In this document: piece after piece, positions 21,301-32,435 of the stretch
Numbering within the stretch: the stretch's first letter is position 1
Layout: each line of letters starts with the position of its first letter
NCBI GenBank assembly: GCA_027625915.1
Contig: JANTQA010000047.1
Span: 16,740,001 to 16,804,000, forward strand
DNA length: 64,000 bases
Direction of reading: 5' to 3'
Source of the DNA: Anaeramoeba flamelloides
Lineage: Eukaryota > Metamonada > Anaeramoebidae
Notes under the pieces: generated by a model
Seen by the model: only the letters and a program-made list of their open reading frames with translations
What the model was told of the DNA's origin: nothing
The model's database searches: none
Made by a program: the position numbers and the translations under genes

Positions 21301-24300
21301 ATTTTTATACTTTGCTTTTTTGTTTTTATTTTCAAGTTACTCATACTTTTGCATTTCAGTTTCAGAATATTAGCAAGTAATCACTTGCTCTTTTTCATTT
21401 GGAACTATTCTTCCCAATATAGAGAAAATTTAGCCAGGGAAAAAAGGGAAAAAAATCAAATTACATATTTATTAATTCACACCAAAGAGAGTAAGATATT
21501 TTTTATTTTTTTCCATTTTTCCCCTTGCTGAATCTTCTTTATATTGACTAGAAGAAAAGTTACAAAGGAAAAAGATCAAGTGATTACTTGCTAATATTCT
21601 GTAACTGAAACACGAAAGTCTGAGGCACTTAAAAATAAAAAAGAAAAATCAAAGGCTAAAAATTACCAAAAGGTTTAAAGTAAATAACGATCATAAAAAA
21701 AAAGAAATTACAACAACTTAAACAACTATCTTCCAAATGAACCTTGATGATCACCTATCAAACTAAACTAAATTAAGGGACTAGTAAACATAAAAAAAAT
21801 CTTTTTGTAAACTTACTAGCAAATTCAAAAAAAATTTGCATATTGAAATTTTGAAAACTGAAGTAAAAATCTGATTACTAGCAAAATCAAACTTTACTTT
21901 TAAAAGCTATTTTCAGAAATGAATTATTGTTTAAAAGGTGATGATCCCATTTTTCTCATTTTGGAAAAGTTCAAAATCCCAACATATTCCTAAATTATTT
22001 CAAAAAAAATTATTTTCTTCCAAAGAAGAAAGAAATCTTATTGTCTATAAAGGAAGTGTAACAAAAATACACTTTAAAAATGAAACCACTAATTTCTAAA
22101 ATAACTTAGTTTAAAAAATCTACTTAATTATAAAAAGAAATTACAATGATTATTTTAAACTTGAAAAAAATATAATTTATTTATTCAAAGAACAATTTTT
22201 ATCAATTTTTTCTCTCTATTGGATAAAAAAGCTACGAGAAAAACAACCAAACCATTAAATTAAAAATTCTCTTAAAATACTTTTGTAAAACCTGGAAAAT
22301 ACAACTTATAACTCGAAAGAATTTCTTTGTAATTTGATTATTTATAATTAATAATTAATTACCCAATCTTAATTTTTTTAGTGGGTTATTAACAACACAA
22401 AGATTAAAGATATCACTAGACTTTACAATTATTTCTCAATTTTTTAAAGATTTTCAAACAAATAAAAAAATTCAAATGTATATATCTAATAATAAAAAAA
22501 TAAGAGATATTATTTAATACCTGATTTTAATACAAACAGTTCCTTGTTTATACTCTGGATTTTTCAAAAATAATAATGTCTAAACTCTTAAATTTCAAGA
22601 AATTTAATAAATATTGAAAAATAAAATAGAAGATCAAACTTTTTAGATCTTTTAGGATACAATATTTGATTAATTTTTATTGTATACTTAAAATAAGATT
22701 AGATTTCCAAAGGTTATTTGTTGTTCATACAAAATCTCAGAAATTACTAAAAAGTGAAATTTCATAAAAATAAAAAGGTTTTTCAAATTTTTCTTTTTAT
22801 TTTCAAAAATCCAAACCAAAAGGATCAAAGTTTTTTATTGAAAATTTAATTGGGAAAAATGAAGTATGATTTTTTTTAAAAAATGATTACTCATTTCTCT
22901 AAAGTTGATCAATGAATTTTTTTATCGGGTTTAATCGTATCCTTGTGAAAATAATTGCCCAATTACCTTTGTGAAAAAAAAATAAATAATTGTTACTAGT
23001 CCCTTAACCAAAAGTATTGTGGCCGTGATTTTAGATTTTCCTAATTAAATTATAGAATTATTTTGTTTTTTTTTTCATTTTTTACGAATTTTTTATTATA
23101 AATCCCCTTTGTAATCTAATATGCTTTTTCTTACTTAATTTTTTGTCAATTTTTGTTTTTGAATTTTTTGCTATTGTTTTTTCAACTATAAATATACTAT
23201 TGGTATGTCCTTTTCGTGTATTAATAATCGTGAAAACCCAGGATTTTATAGTTAATTTTCCTTACAGAAATTGAAGTGAAAGAGCATCTAACGTGTAAAT
23301 TACACTTCTTCAATAATAATCATTACAATTTTTTTTTAGTACACATTTTGGAAATTTAATATTTTGTAATTTTTTTATTGAGAGAAAGTAAACCTTAGAA
23401 AAAAATTTATCATAATAAAAAAAAAAAAGAGAAGAAGAAAAATAATTAAAATATTATAATAAAAAAATTATAATATTATTTGTATGACCAAACTAAAAAA
23501 AATGCTGTTAGCTTTTCTTGAGTTTTCTGTTTATTTGTGAAGTGTTCTAGGTTTTTTTTACTTTTTGAAATAAACAGAAAATTTTAATAAATTTTCGGTT
23601 TATTTCAAAAATTAAAAAAAACCTAACGAAAATGAATAGATTTTAGAGATAAAACAGAAAACCTCAAAAAACCCTAGAACACTTTACAAATAAAACAGAA
23701 AACCTCAAGTAAACACAGGCACTCTACGGCACTTGGCAAAGCGTACACAGAATTCACAGGAGGGACAAGAGCCCAATACAAAGATTATCGATAATAAATA
23801 AAAATTTAAAATTAAATATTTTATCCTATATGGGGATTTTGAAGATTGAAACTAAAAGAAGAATACCACCATACAACCAAGAAGAATTCAGAAAATTGGC
23901 TTAATGTAAATATGATTAAGCTAACTTGATTTTAATTTTGCCAAGAATAGATTTAAAGTATCATACTTTTCCATTTTAGAAACTGTTATTTTCAAATAGT
24001 TAAACTTTCAATTTCATCTTAGTAACAAATTATTTCAATATATACTATTTTGAAGTTACTATAAAACAAAAGATACTGAATCTGAGTTAATATTCAAAAA
24101 GGAACTTTAGTGAAAAAAAAAGATGAAAAAACTCAAAGTAGCATTTTTTTAGGTCTTTAAACATAAAAAGGAAAATAAATGTGAAATATCTAGAATCCTT
24201 TTTTGATTTGGTATATTCTTAAATTATCTGAATCTTTGTCTTCATATATCAAAGGGGAATTGATACAGATTGAATTCGTCTTTCTTAGAGGAAATTCAAC

Positions 24301-26915
24301 AAACGCCATTCGAGAAATTAGCTTGGGGTAAAAACATTCAATTTGAAAAAGCATCAAGATCTACAAAACTTTAACTTTTTTAAAAACGATTCGAATAAAA
24401 AAAAAAAATAAAAATAATTTTTATCAGTCAAGAATTTGATAAAATTAAACACGATAAATCAATAAAAAACCAAAGCAGTGAATTTTATATAAATTATGAA
24501 AACTTTTTAAAAACAATCCAAAAAATATTTTTTAATTTGATTAATGATATATTTCAGAAAAATATTAAATTTATTAAAAAAAGAAATTAATTATTCCTTC
24601 AAATCAAGAGATGAGTGTAACCCCCACTTAATTATCGATCAATTTCAATTAACTAAACTCTTCCAAGATTTTTTCTTAAATTATTATATGCAGGGATCCA
24701 AGATTCTTGGGACTAAGTTTCAAAAAACCAATTTGGATTTAAAAAAAAAATTAGATACCAGGATTGCAGTTTTAAACTTATTGAATGAATATCAAAAAAT
24801 AAATTGAAAATTGAAAATATTTATATCGTTACAATAGATATACAAAAATTTTTTGACTATATTCACCATTCACTTATTTATTATTCAATTAAAAAAATGT
24901 ATTTAAAATGAAATTATGGTAAAATATCTGCTTGCTTATTATTACACAAAAGAAGGAATTGGTGTTTATCAGGAAGATCCATTATCTGCTTTATTATTAT
25001 TTTGATTTATTACTCGTGTTCTCTTAGAAAAAATCAAATCACTGGCATTACATGTCCAAATGTTTGCAGATGATCTGGTTTTACTTATGAAAAGATCATT
25101 GATAGAAATCAATTTTCAATTTAAAAAAATATATAATAATAAGAGATTTCAGAATGAATCCTAACAATAATAAAACTTAAAAAACTTTAATTCCAAAAGG
25201 AAATTTTATATCTTGGTATTTGGCTAGATAAAAAAACTCATTTAAAATTTAACCAAGATAAAGTTAATACCAATTTTAAAAAAATTAATCAATATCTCAC
25301 AACAAAACAATTTTCTAATGGAATCAAAATTCAATTCTTTATAGCGGTATTACATATCCAACTATTATATGGATTAGAAATATTTGATTTGACAAAAACA
25401 GTTTTTAAAGATATTAATACTTGGATTAATGAAAAAATTATAAAATTTTTATTAATCAACCCACACTCCCCTAGGTTTATTTATAAAACTGGAGCAAAAA
25501 TTGATCCAGTAAGAATAATGATATATAAAAGAAGATATAAGTTAATTCAAAAAATAAAAATCCTCCATTTTGATGAATTAATTAATTATCTCCCTTTGAG
25601 AAAAAAAAAATCGAAAAAAGAATCCGTAAAATAAAAAATGAACCATTTAATTTTTTTTTCACAACATTTTTTTCTGAGAAAAATTGGAGTACCAATGAAA
25701 AATTCTTTAATTCTGGTGTGATTTTTCGTTCTTTTTTGTAACCTTTTATTATTATTAGATAAATATGTTGTGTTTTTTTCCAAAATTTTAATAAGCAATG
25801 AAAACTTTTTCAATGTTAATATCCAATTGATTAGTAAACACGTATATAGAATAGCTCTTTAAATGCAATGCGGTTTTTTATTACATTTCTTTTTTGTGTA
25901 GTCGGACAAGAAATTGAATTGTTTAAAAATTGATTATTCAGAAAAAAAAGTAAAAAATGATTTTTGAAAAATAGTTTTAATCTTTCTTTTAAAAACAAAG
26001 AAGAAACACAATAATTGTGTTATTAATAATTTAATGGTGTTCTCTAATTTTTGGAAAATAATTTATATTATTCATGTCTCCGAATTTAATTTATTTATTT
26101 TTTTTTTTTTTCTTTAATTTTTTTCATTTATTTTTTAAAAAAGGCTATCAGCATTAGAAAATACTGGATGGTTTTCGCATATTCAAAAAATCCTATATTC
26201 CTCTGTAAAAATATCAAAATTGATAAATGAAGAATCTCAATCAATTTTAGTTCACTGCAGTGATGGGTGGGATCGAACTGCTCAAATTTGTAGCTTTGTT
26301 CAAATATTTTTGGATCCATATTTCAGAACCATTGAGGGGTTTGAAGTATTGATTGAAAAGGAGTGGCTCTCGTTTGGTCATAAATTCCATCAAAGAATTG
26401 GCCAAGCAAATTCAGATTATGGCAATTCCCAAAGATCACCAGTTTTTTTGCAATGGGTTGATTGTGTTTTCCAATGCATTAATCAGTTTCCAACTGTCTT
26501 TGAATTTAATGAACAGTTTTTAATATTCATTTTAGAACATTTATTTTCCTTAAGATTTGGTACCTTTTTATTCAACAATGATAAAGAAAGAAAAACAAAA
26601 CAACTGTCGACACGTACCTATTCGTTATGGACTTACATCAATCAAAATAAAAAACGATTTGTAAATCCTTTTTATCAAAAGAAATCCATTCCAATCTATC
26701 CTGAATACAATATCAGAGGTTTGCTTTTTTGGGATAATTATTATATGAAATATTTAATCCCTGATGAATTAGAAAAGAGAAAAAAATTTCAAAAAATTGA
26801 TTTTTCACTCGAAATTAAATTGCAAAAATTGAAAAAATTATCAAAAGAAGAAATAAAATTAAAAAATAAATTAAAAAAATTAGAAACAAAGTTAAATCAA
26901 TTGAAAAAAAATTGA
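18306..26915 (+). CDS. Myotubularin-related phosphoinositide 3-phosphatase, two exons
   Basis: Exons 18306-20065 and 26144-26915 join in frame (TG|G, Trp587) to give 843 residues. Residues 1-255 are charged low complexity (Glu/Lys runs). A PH-GRAM domain spans about 265-400 (TGTLVLTNYKLFFFPSKW). The myotubularin phosphatase domain spans about 410-770, with LYIMDCRPKKNAMANRAKG before the intron and the P-loop HCSDGWDRT after it (Cys625, Arg631 of the CX5R motif; Asp627 and Asp630 present). The family removes the 3-phosphate from PI3P and PI(3,5)P2 on endosomal membranes, and all catalytic residues I can see are intact. The tail from about 785 is a Lys/Leu coiled coil, common in the family for dimer formation. 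No FYVE domain. The ATG directly follows an in-frame stop region. The 6.1-kb intron separates the N-terminal half of the catalytic domain from its active site. Confidence 0.94.
20570..20770. repeat. Family I palindrome fragments
   Basis: Two successive copies of the module written TTC-GGATT...AAGAATAGAGTAAAATC, followed by an imperfect inverse ending TTTGAATTCTGGAAAA, as in 54797-54870 and 53990-54050. Diverged and without the outer edge words. Confidence 0.4.
20880..20945 (-). mobile_element. LINE 3' terminal fragment
   Basis: On the minus strand it reads AAAT-TAGAGTGGAATTTACAC followed by TTCTTCCATC, matching the 3' terminus seen at 54340-54370 (minus) and the words at 23280-23315 and 60390-60415 (plus). 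Only the extreme 3' end is preserved. Confidence 0.4.
21168..23036. mobile_element. Element with GGCCACAATACTTTTGG ends, enclosing TTAA-GGGACTAGT
   Basis: The outer words AATCACAGCCACGATACTTTT (21170-21190) and its inverse AAAGTATTGTGGCCGTGATT (23012-23032) face each other. Just inside lies TTAAGGGACTAGTAA (21773-21787) and its inverse TTACTAGTCCCTTAA (22993-23007). Either a TTAA element of 1227 bp (21777-23003) sits inside an older palindrome, or one element has about 40-bp ends containing TTAA. Hairpin J (21205-21760) separates the two words on the left only, so it entered the left arm afterwards. No protein is encoded. Confidence 0.6.
21205..21760. mobile_element. Fold-back element J (hairpin with about 220-bp arms)
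   Basis: The left arm (about 21213-21425, GATCATGAATGTTCACTTGG...AGCAAGTAATCACTTG) is closely matched by the inverted right arm (about 21540-21755, CAAGTGATTACTTGCTAATA...TTGATGATC). The loop is about 115 bp. A short related piece is at 40680-40790 (TTTTCAAGGTACTCATACTT). The 108-codon frame at 21205-21531 crosses the arm and loop and is not a credible gene. Confidence 0.65.
23225..23325 (+). mobile_element. LINE 3' terminal fragment
   Basis: Ends with ACGTGTAAATTACACTTCTTC then AATAATAATCATT, closely like 60385-60425 (TGTAATTCACACATCTTCAATAATAAT). No cysteine motif remains. Confidence 0.45.
23497..23740. repeat. Family I modular palindrome array
   Basis: The central module, TTTTTGAAATAAACAGAAAA followed by its inverse, is flanked by GTTCTAGGTTTTTTTTACTT and inverse AACCCTAGAACACTTT arms, and closes with the edge word AGGCACTCTACGGCACTTGG. 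Same organisation as 13055-13300. Confidence 0.6.
24250..25640 (+). mobile_element. Decayed LINE (non-LTR retrotransposon) reverse-transcriptase segment
   Basis: Across several frames the translation shows the successive blocks of a LINE reverse transcriptase: LNLLNEYQKIN, then VTIDIQKFFDYIHHSLIYYS (about 24825-24890), GVYQEDPLSALLL (about 24961-25005), the catalytic FADDLVLLMKRS (about 25065-25100) and LGIWLDKKTHLKF (about 25212-25250), followed by the thumb-like stretch to about 25625. At least four frame changes or stops interrupt it, and no endonuclease or 3' end is attached, so it is dead. It lies in the sense orientation inside the myotubularin intron. Confidence 0.75.
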
Positions 26916-27944
26916 ATAATATCAAAATAGAATAATAGAATTGTATTCATTATTATTACCATTTATTATTTTTTTTTGCTTTTATCGATATTTTTAACAA
27001 ACTTTTTGTAAAAAATAACAATTAAAATTATTTTTCTTTGATTTGATTTTTTTTTTTTTTTTTTTCAATCCTAGAAGTGAATTACATAATGACATGTTTG
27101 GATTAGAAATATGTTATAATAATGGTTTTTGTGTTTTATGTTTAGATATTTCAAAAAATATCATTATAGTTTTATCAATATCATCATATTTATATGATTT
27201 CCGTTGTTAAGTCATTTTTTCCAATTAACTTTTTGATATTCATAAGATAATAATGATTTATTTTAGAATAAAAAAAAAAAGGAAATTATGTTATTTATGA
27301 CACGTTTTTATTTAATTTTGGAAAAAATTACTATTTCAACAATTTTAATAAAAATATCATCACCCCTAATAAAATGATTGATCAACCAAAACAATAATAA
27401 AGAGTCCAAATAATAAATGAAAATAAATAAAGTATTGTTTCAAGTTGCTTTTTTTTAAAATAAATTGAGTTTTCAAAAAATAGAACATGAGCAAAATAAT
27501 CTTACTGATAATGAGAATTAAATTTATCCCTATAATCAAAGTAAGTGTAGAATTTATTTTTAAAAAAATACCTAACATTAATAACAAGTCAATCCGGATT
27601 TGTAGTGGGTTAAGATCTGTTTACCAGTATTGAAATCATTAAAACTCAAAGAACTTTTCTCTTTAACCAAACTCCTTTTCAAACAAAAGTGCACATTTAA
27701 CAATTCATCAATACCATTGAATTTGATTGTTAATAAGATAATTACTTATTGGTGATTTTGATTTTAATTATTCATTTTTTCATTTTTTATTTTTTTATTT
27801 ATGGATATTGGACAGTTGGAAAATGAAAAAAACAAGATAAGAAGAAACCAATTTGGAAATAAAATACCAGTATAAAAAATGGAAACAGTTTAAGTTTGAT
27901 TTCGAATGAGCTAGATGTAGGAAGTAAATAAGACTATTATTGGG
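26916..27944. other. Spacer downstream of the myotubularin gene
   Basis: Mostly featureless AT-rich DNA. On the minus strand an open stretch from about 27750 to 27585 reads GIDELLNVHFCLKRSLVKEK... and ends in a stop; codon composition is more gene-like than its surroundings, but no start, splice context or family was found. It may be a relic exon. Confidence 0.3.
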
Positions 27945-28253
27945 TTGATGTACAGAACAAAGAAAAAAAATAAAATAAAGAAAAAAAAAATGCAAACAAA
28001 ATACCCAGATGAATTGCGGCTTTATATTGAAAATGAGACTTTCAATAACAAAAGCTTGGCTTCTCAAGAGTTATCAATAAAATGTTGGGAACTTTATTCC
28101 AATTCACTTTGTTCAAAGGTTTTTATTGATTTTATAATTTTTTTTTTTGCAATTTACAAAACGAGATTTCTCAATTCAAATAAATGGGCATATCAATTTT
28201 TAAAAAATTTAATTTTAATTGTTGTGGTTTTGTTTTGTTTTGATGTGTTTTAA
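27945..28253 (+). CDS. Possible small gene or first exon, unrecognised
   Basis: Open frame of about 100 codons starting near ATGTACAGAACAAAG. After a Lys-rich start it reads MQTKYPDELRLYIENETFNN and SLASQELSIKCWELYSNSLCSK, a charged, mixed composition unlike the Phe/Ile/Lys noise of this DNA. The frame then becomes hydrophobic AT noise beyond AAG|GTTTTT at about 28120, which could be a splice donor. No family is recognised and no second exon was found. Could equally be chance. Confidence 0.22.
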   Translation: MMYRTKKKNKIKKKKMQTKYPDELRLYIENETFNNKSLASQELSIKCWELYSNSLCSKVFIDFIIFFFAIYKTRFLNSNKWAYQFLKNLILIVVVLFCFDVF

Positions 28254-28391
28254 ATATTCAATTGGGTGTTTTTTTTTGTTTTAAAGAGTTTCTTATATTT
28301 TAGAATGATTTTTCAATTAATTTGATTCAATTATGAAGGATTTTTGAAATTTTTTGTGCTCTTTTATTATCAACAGAATTGAATTTACAAT

Positions 28392-28590
28392 CAGCTCTAC
28401 TTTTAAGATGCAAACTTTCAACAAAATTTAAGGTACAAAAATATCTCAAATTCAAGTATGTTTTTTGGATTTTTTTTTTACTCAAATAATTTTGTTAAAA
28501 TTTGAAATTTTTGACTTAATTTGAGATTTTATTTTATGTTGAACCTTAAATTTCATTGAAAGTTTGTGTCTTAAAAGTGAAACTGGCTGT
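28392..28590. mobile_element. Family H fold-back element, copy H1
   Basis: Left arm CAGCTCTACTTTTAAGATGC...AAATTTAAGGTACAAAAATA, right arm the inverse ending GTCTTAAAAGTGAAACTGGC. The whole 200 bp folds into a hairpin with a short AT loop. Four more copies lie at 45831, 46808, 60807 and 61647. Confidence 0.7.
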
Positions 28591-28599
28591 AAAGAAATA

Positions 28600-31442
28600 T
28601 ATATATATCAAATTGTTTTATGAACTATCGATCCCAAAAATCAAATTTGTGGAAGTAAAATAATATTTTAGGAAAAAAAAACACCAGGTAAAGCTCAGGG
28701 TTTCCAAGAATAATTATTTATGTTTTTATTTTGAAAATATTTATACCTTTACCACTCGTATCATAAAATATCGTGTTTATATTTTAAACAGATGTTTTGA
28801 ATTATTTATTTTTGTTTTTTTTTTATTTTTTCAATCTTTGGTTTTTTTATCATTCATAATTAGTTTTTTGGTTTTTATTTTAATTTTTTGAAATTTTAAG
28901 TAAAATTTTGAATTGAAAAAAAATAATTTTTTATAAGTTTTTTATGAAATTTTTTGAAGAACACTATATTTAGGGCTAAAGATCAAAGAGTTAAAATTTT
29001 CAAAAAAAATACCTTAACATTTTTTTGGTTTTATGGTGTTCTTTAATTCTGAAAAAGAAAAGTTTAATTTTATTGATATCAATTCATCAATGGTCGAGTA
29101 AGTACAAAAGTAAAGTTTGATAAAGATTGTTTAAATTGATTAACTTTGTTTTTCGAACGAAAATATGTAATAAAATAAAAAAATTATGAAACTCCATATC
29201 AACATTAAGAAAATTGAGACCTTGTATTTACTTTTAAAATTCATACAATGCAATTAAAAAATCTTATTGTCAATAATAATAATTTTCAAAAGAAATTGAG
29301 AAATATTGCATGACGTTCTATTAAATTGGTCCAAAAATTTTTAACATTTTTTTTTTTTTGAAATTTATGCTTTGCTCGGGTATTTTGTTTTATGATTATC
29401 GACTCTAATTCGGAGTTTATTATTTCTCTTATTTCTAAACAATCTAAGTTTGGTTGATTCTTAAAAAAAGTGAATTTTTCATTTGTGGCTATCACCTTTG
29501 AGTGAAATGTAGTATATATATATATATATATTAAATTTTACATTTTGATGAAAATTATTTTTATTTCCTTTTCTGATTTCGGTCCATACAAATTTCAAGG
29601 TATTAACTTCCAACTAAATATATTTTAAAAAAATTATAATTGTGGAAGAAAAATTGATTATATTACTATTCCAAAAAGGCCTACATCAATCAATTTTTTT
29701 ATATATTACTGCGAATTTGATAAACAATTAGAAAAAAGAACCTCCTAAATCTTGTGAGTTTTTTTTTAATTTAAGTAAATTAAAAAAAAAATACCTTTAT
29801 GTTTTCCAGGATTTAAAAAAATTGAGTACAATCAAAGATTTTTCTCTGTTCTTTTGAATTCTGGAAAAACACCTTTATTTTTTCTTTTATTTTTTTCCGA
29901 ATATAGAAAATCAATAAATTTGAATAATAAAATGGAAAATCTCAAGAAAATCGCCCTGATCTTTTTTTTTTTAATTTAGGAAATAAAACGAACATTAATG
30001 GTCAAGTCATTACGGTGAAATTTTTTATTTTGAAATGGAAAAAAACTTTTTAGTAATTTTTCTGAGTACCTAACACCAATCAAAAACCAACCAAAAAATG
30101 ATATACGATCGATCTCCAAAAATCAACAACTAAAGATGAGTACATTTTTAGAAAAAAGCGCCAATGAGAGACACTCAATTTACAATTAGAATGGCTGTGA
30201 ATTACAATCTTGAAAACAACTATGCCAGTTTTGAAGTGTCGATCTTTGGCGCTTTTTGAGATCTCGGTGATTTTTTTTTTCATTTTTTTCATTTTTCAAA
30301 AGAAATGTTTTTATGGATTAAATTTTACCTAATCCATACTTGGTTAAATTTAGAGGGTTACAAAATAACCACAAATCAGACTAAATCGAATTAAATTGAT
30401 TGTGAAATTCAAGAAAGCAATTTGTTACAAATTAAAGAAATTTAACCATTTGGAAATAGAAAATGAGAAAAGATGATTTTTTTTTTTATAATTTTGATTT
30501 TTTGAAATTGAGAACTGTTTTCAAACTTATTTTTCTTCGTTAAATTTTTTGTCAAAGATGATCCAATAATTATTTTTTTTTGTTATTTGAATTTTGTCAA
30601 CCAAAAGAAGGGTTATTTGACAATACCCATTTTTAGTCCCAGGTCAATCCTTGAGTATGCTGCATATTCACGGTAAATGACTAGACCCTTAAATAAATTT
30701 TCATTATTTTCAAAAATAAAAAAAAACTTAGGCACTCTCTGGCACTTCCAGAATCTCTAAAATCTAATTTCTCGTTTTTTATTCTATCAATAATTTAGGA
30801 AATGCTATAACTCTCAGGATATAGCCTTTTTTGAATAAATGAAAAGAAAAAACTTTTATTTTTAAATAAATACAAGAATAAGAAAAAAAAAAAAAAAAAA
30901 AAAAAGGGGGGGTAAACGAAAGAGGTTTAGAAATAAAATGATAACAAAACAATTAATTAATTTTTTAATTTTTTTACATACACGAGACAAAAAATGATTA
31001 TAATGAAGTGTATCAACTATTTTATAAATTTTTTGAAATTTTTTTATCTCACTTTTTGTTTTTAAAGGTGGGTTTGGATAGTTTGAAATTTATAATTTCT
31101 GATAAACACCAAAAATTAGTAGTGTTATTTTCAAATTAAAAAAATTCAAATTTGGTTCAATGCGTAATCTGAAACAGATGAGTCAAATACAACAATTTTT
31201 GATTTTTCTTCTGTTTGTCAAGATCTTATTTTTTTTCTCATAATTGAAAAAAAAATTTGTTTGAAAATTTTTCTTCTTTGTATTTTCTTCCTTTTTGGGT
31301 GTTTTAGTTCTAATAAATTATTTTTTTTTTTATTTTTCACTTGTGAGAAATTGGAAAATCGTCTTCCCATAAAATTCAATCAAACTAGAAAAAAATTTTT
31401 GGGAAAATATTAATCTTCCATAGACATTTTACATCCTCTTTT
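28600..31442. other. AT-rich spacer with minor repeats
   Basis: Contains a (TA)11 run near 29511-29531, a family I-like palindrome at about 29805-29890 (TTTTCCAGGATTT...GAATTCTGGAAAA), a family I edge word AGGCACTCTCTGGCACTTCC at about 30730, a family C right end (GACTAGACCCTTAA) at about 30681-30695, an A-run followed by seven G and GTAAACGAA at about 30885-30920, and two facing GGCGC words at 30150 and 30247. No gene was recognised; short open frames at 29286-29495 and 30080-30292 on the minus strand have no recognisable family. Confidence 0.45.
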
Positions 31443-32435
31443 CTACAAATGGAAAGGATTATTATCCAACAAGTTGTTATCATTCGTGTTATTGACATGG
31501 TTGTTTCTGTGTTTATAATTTGTGATATTTTCAGGAAAGATATTTTGGTTATTTGTTGGTTGTTGAATAGTTTTTTGAAAAAGATAATTTGATCGAGATT
31601 TTTTATATATTTGCGAAAGTTCACATAGCATATGAAGTGGGGACTTGACTGAAATGTATTTCTCTTCTTGGACACAATAAATTTGGCCAATGTATTTGTT
31701 CTCTCTTTTCCTTGTAATCGGAGATATCCTTATACTCGTATTTGTAACTGGATTATTTTGGAGAATATCAGATCTTGTTTGAAGAACATTAAGGCGAGTA
31801 TTAATTGCCAAATTGTTGTCGTAATGATTTCTCAAGCTAGCCCCAAGGTTACTTTGTTCTTTTTTGTGAACTACTTGGTTATTCTGACTGTGTACTTTCT
31901 CGTTAAATTCGATTTTTTTTGCTTTTGTTGTTTTGTTTGATCCCAGATCCGATTTAACCCTTATTATTTTTTTTTTTTTTTTTAGTCTTTGCTTTTTTGG
32001 ATCCATTTTCTTATTCTTTGAGAGACCTTCGTAATTAGCATCTCCAAACACTAAATTGTCTCTTGAATAAGGACAAATATTATGTAAAGAATAATTTCTT
32101 TCAAAAAAATTTGATAGTCCTCTTTCAAGTGATCGTCGTGAAACTCCGGTTAAATTTGCCAGTTCTGCCAACGAATTTCGGACAATTGTTATTTTGCGTG
32201 GGCTTGGTTTTGGTATTTGGCACTGCTTCTGTTTTTGATTTGTGCTTATGCTTTTATTTTTCTTTAACAATTGCTTATTCAATTTTTTTCGCTCTTTCAA
32301 GTTCTTTAAATCTTCCAATTGTAGGCCTTTGATGGAATTTGGAAAAACTTCCAGAAAGAGAATAAGTCGATCATTCATTGATCGTATTTTTCGAAATTTA
32401 TTGGCCAACAGGTCGGTGGTGTCGCTTTTTTTCAT
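31443..32435 (-). CDS. Hypothetical protein with a helix-turn-helix-like stretch
   Basis: A 330-residue frame starting at the first ATG after an in-frame stop. Residues about 88-112 read NSLAELANLTGVSRRSLERG followed by LSNFFERN. That spacing (ELA-x3-GVS-x2-SLxRxL) resembles a helix-turn-helix unit of the kind better known from bacterial regulators; this is a visual impression, not a family assignment. The region 135-190 is strongly basic (KKQRLKKKKKIIR), which fits a nuclear or nucleic-acid-binding protein. The C-terminal 130 residues are Asn-rich and probably disordered. Base composition and mixed residues argue for a real gene, in contrast to the AT-noise frames around it. No introns are needed. 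Function unknown; a DNA-binding role is only a suggestion. Confidence 0.6.
   Translation of the reverse strand: MKKSDTTDLLANKFRKIRSMNDRLILFLEVFPNSIKGLQLEDLKNLKERKKLNKQLLKKNKSISTNQKQKQCQIPKPSPRKITIVRNSLAELANLTGVSRRSLERGLSNFFERNYSLHNICPYSRDNLVFGDANYEGLSKNKKMDPKKQRLKKKKKIIRVKSDLGSNKTTKAKKIEFNEKVHSQNNQVVHKKEQSNLGASLRNHYDNNLAINTRLNVLQTRSDILQNNPVTNTSIRISPITRKRENKYIGQIYCVQEEKYISVKSPLHMLCELSQIYKKSRSNYLFQKTIQQPTNNQNIFPENITNYKHRNNHVNNTNDNNLLDNNPFHL

Larger units (their letters stand above)
20066..26143 (+). other. Giant intron of the myotubularin gene (6078 bp)
   Basis: Donor TG|GTAAGT and acceptor TTAAAAAAG|GCTATC rejoin KKW to LSALENTGWF, exactly as in animal myotubularins. The intron contains family I fragments, three LINE pieces, hairpin J and a TTAA-bounded element, listed separately. 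No independent host gene was seen inside. Confidence 0.88.

Noticed and set aside
21205-21531. 108-codon open frame
   Set aside because: It coincides with one arm and the loop of hairpin J; residue content is hydrophobic AT noise.
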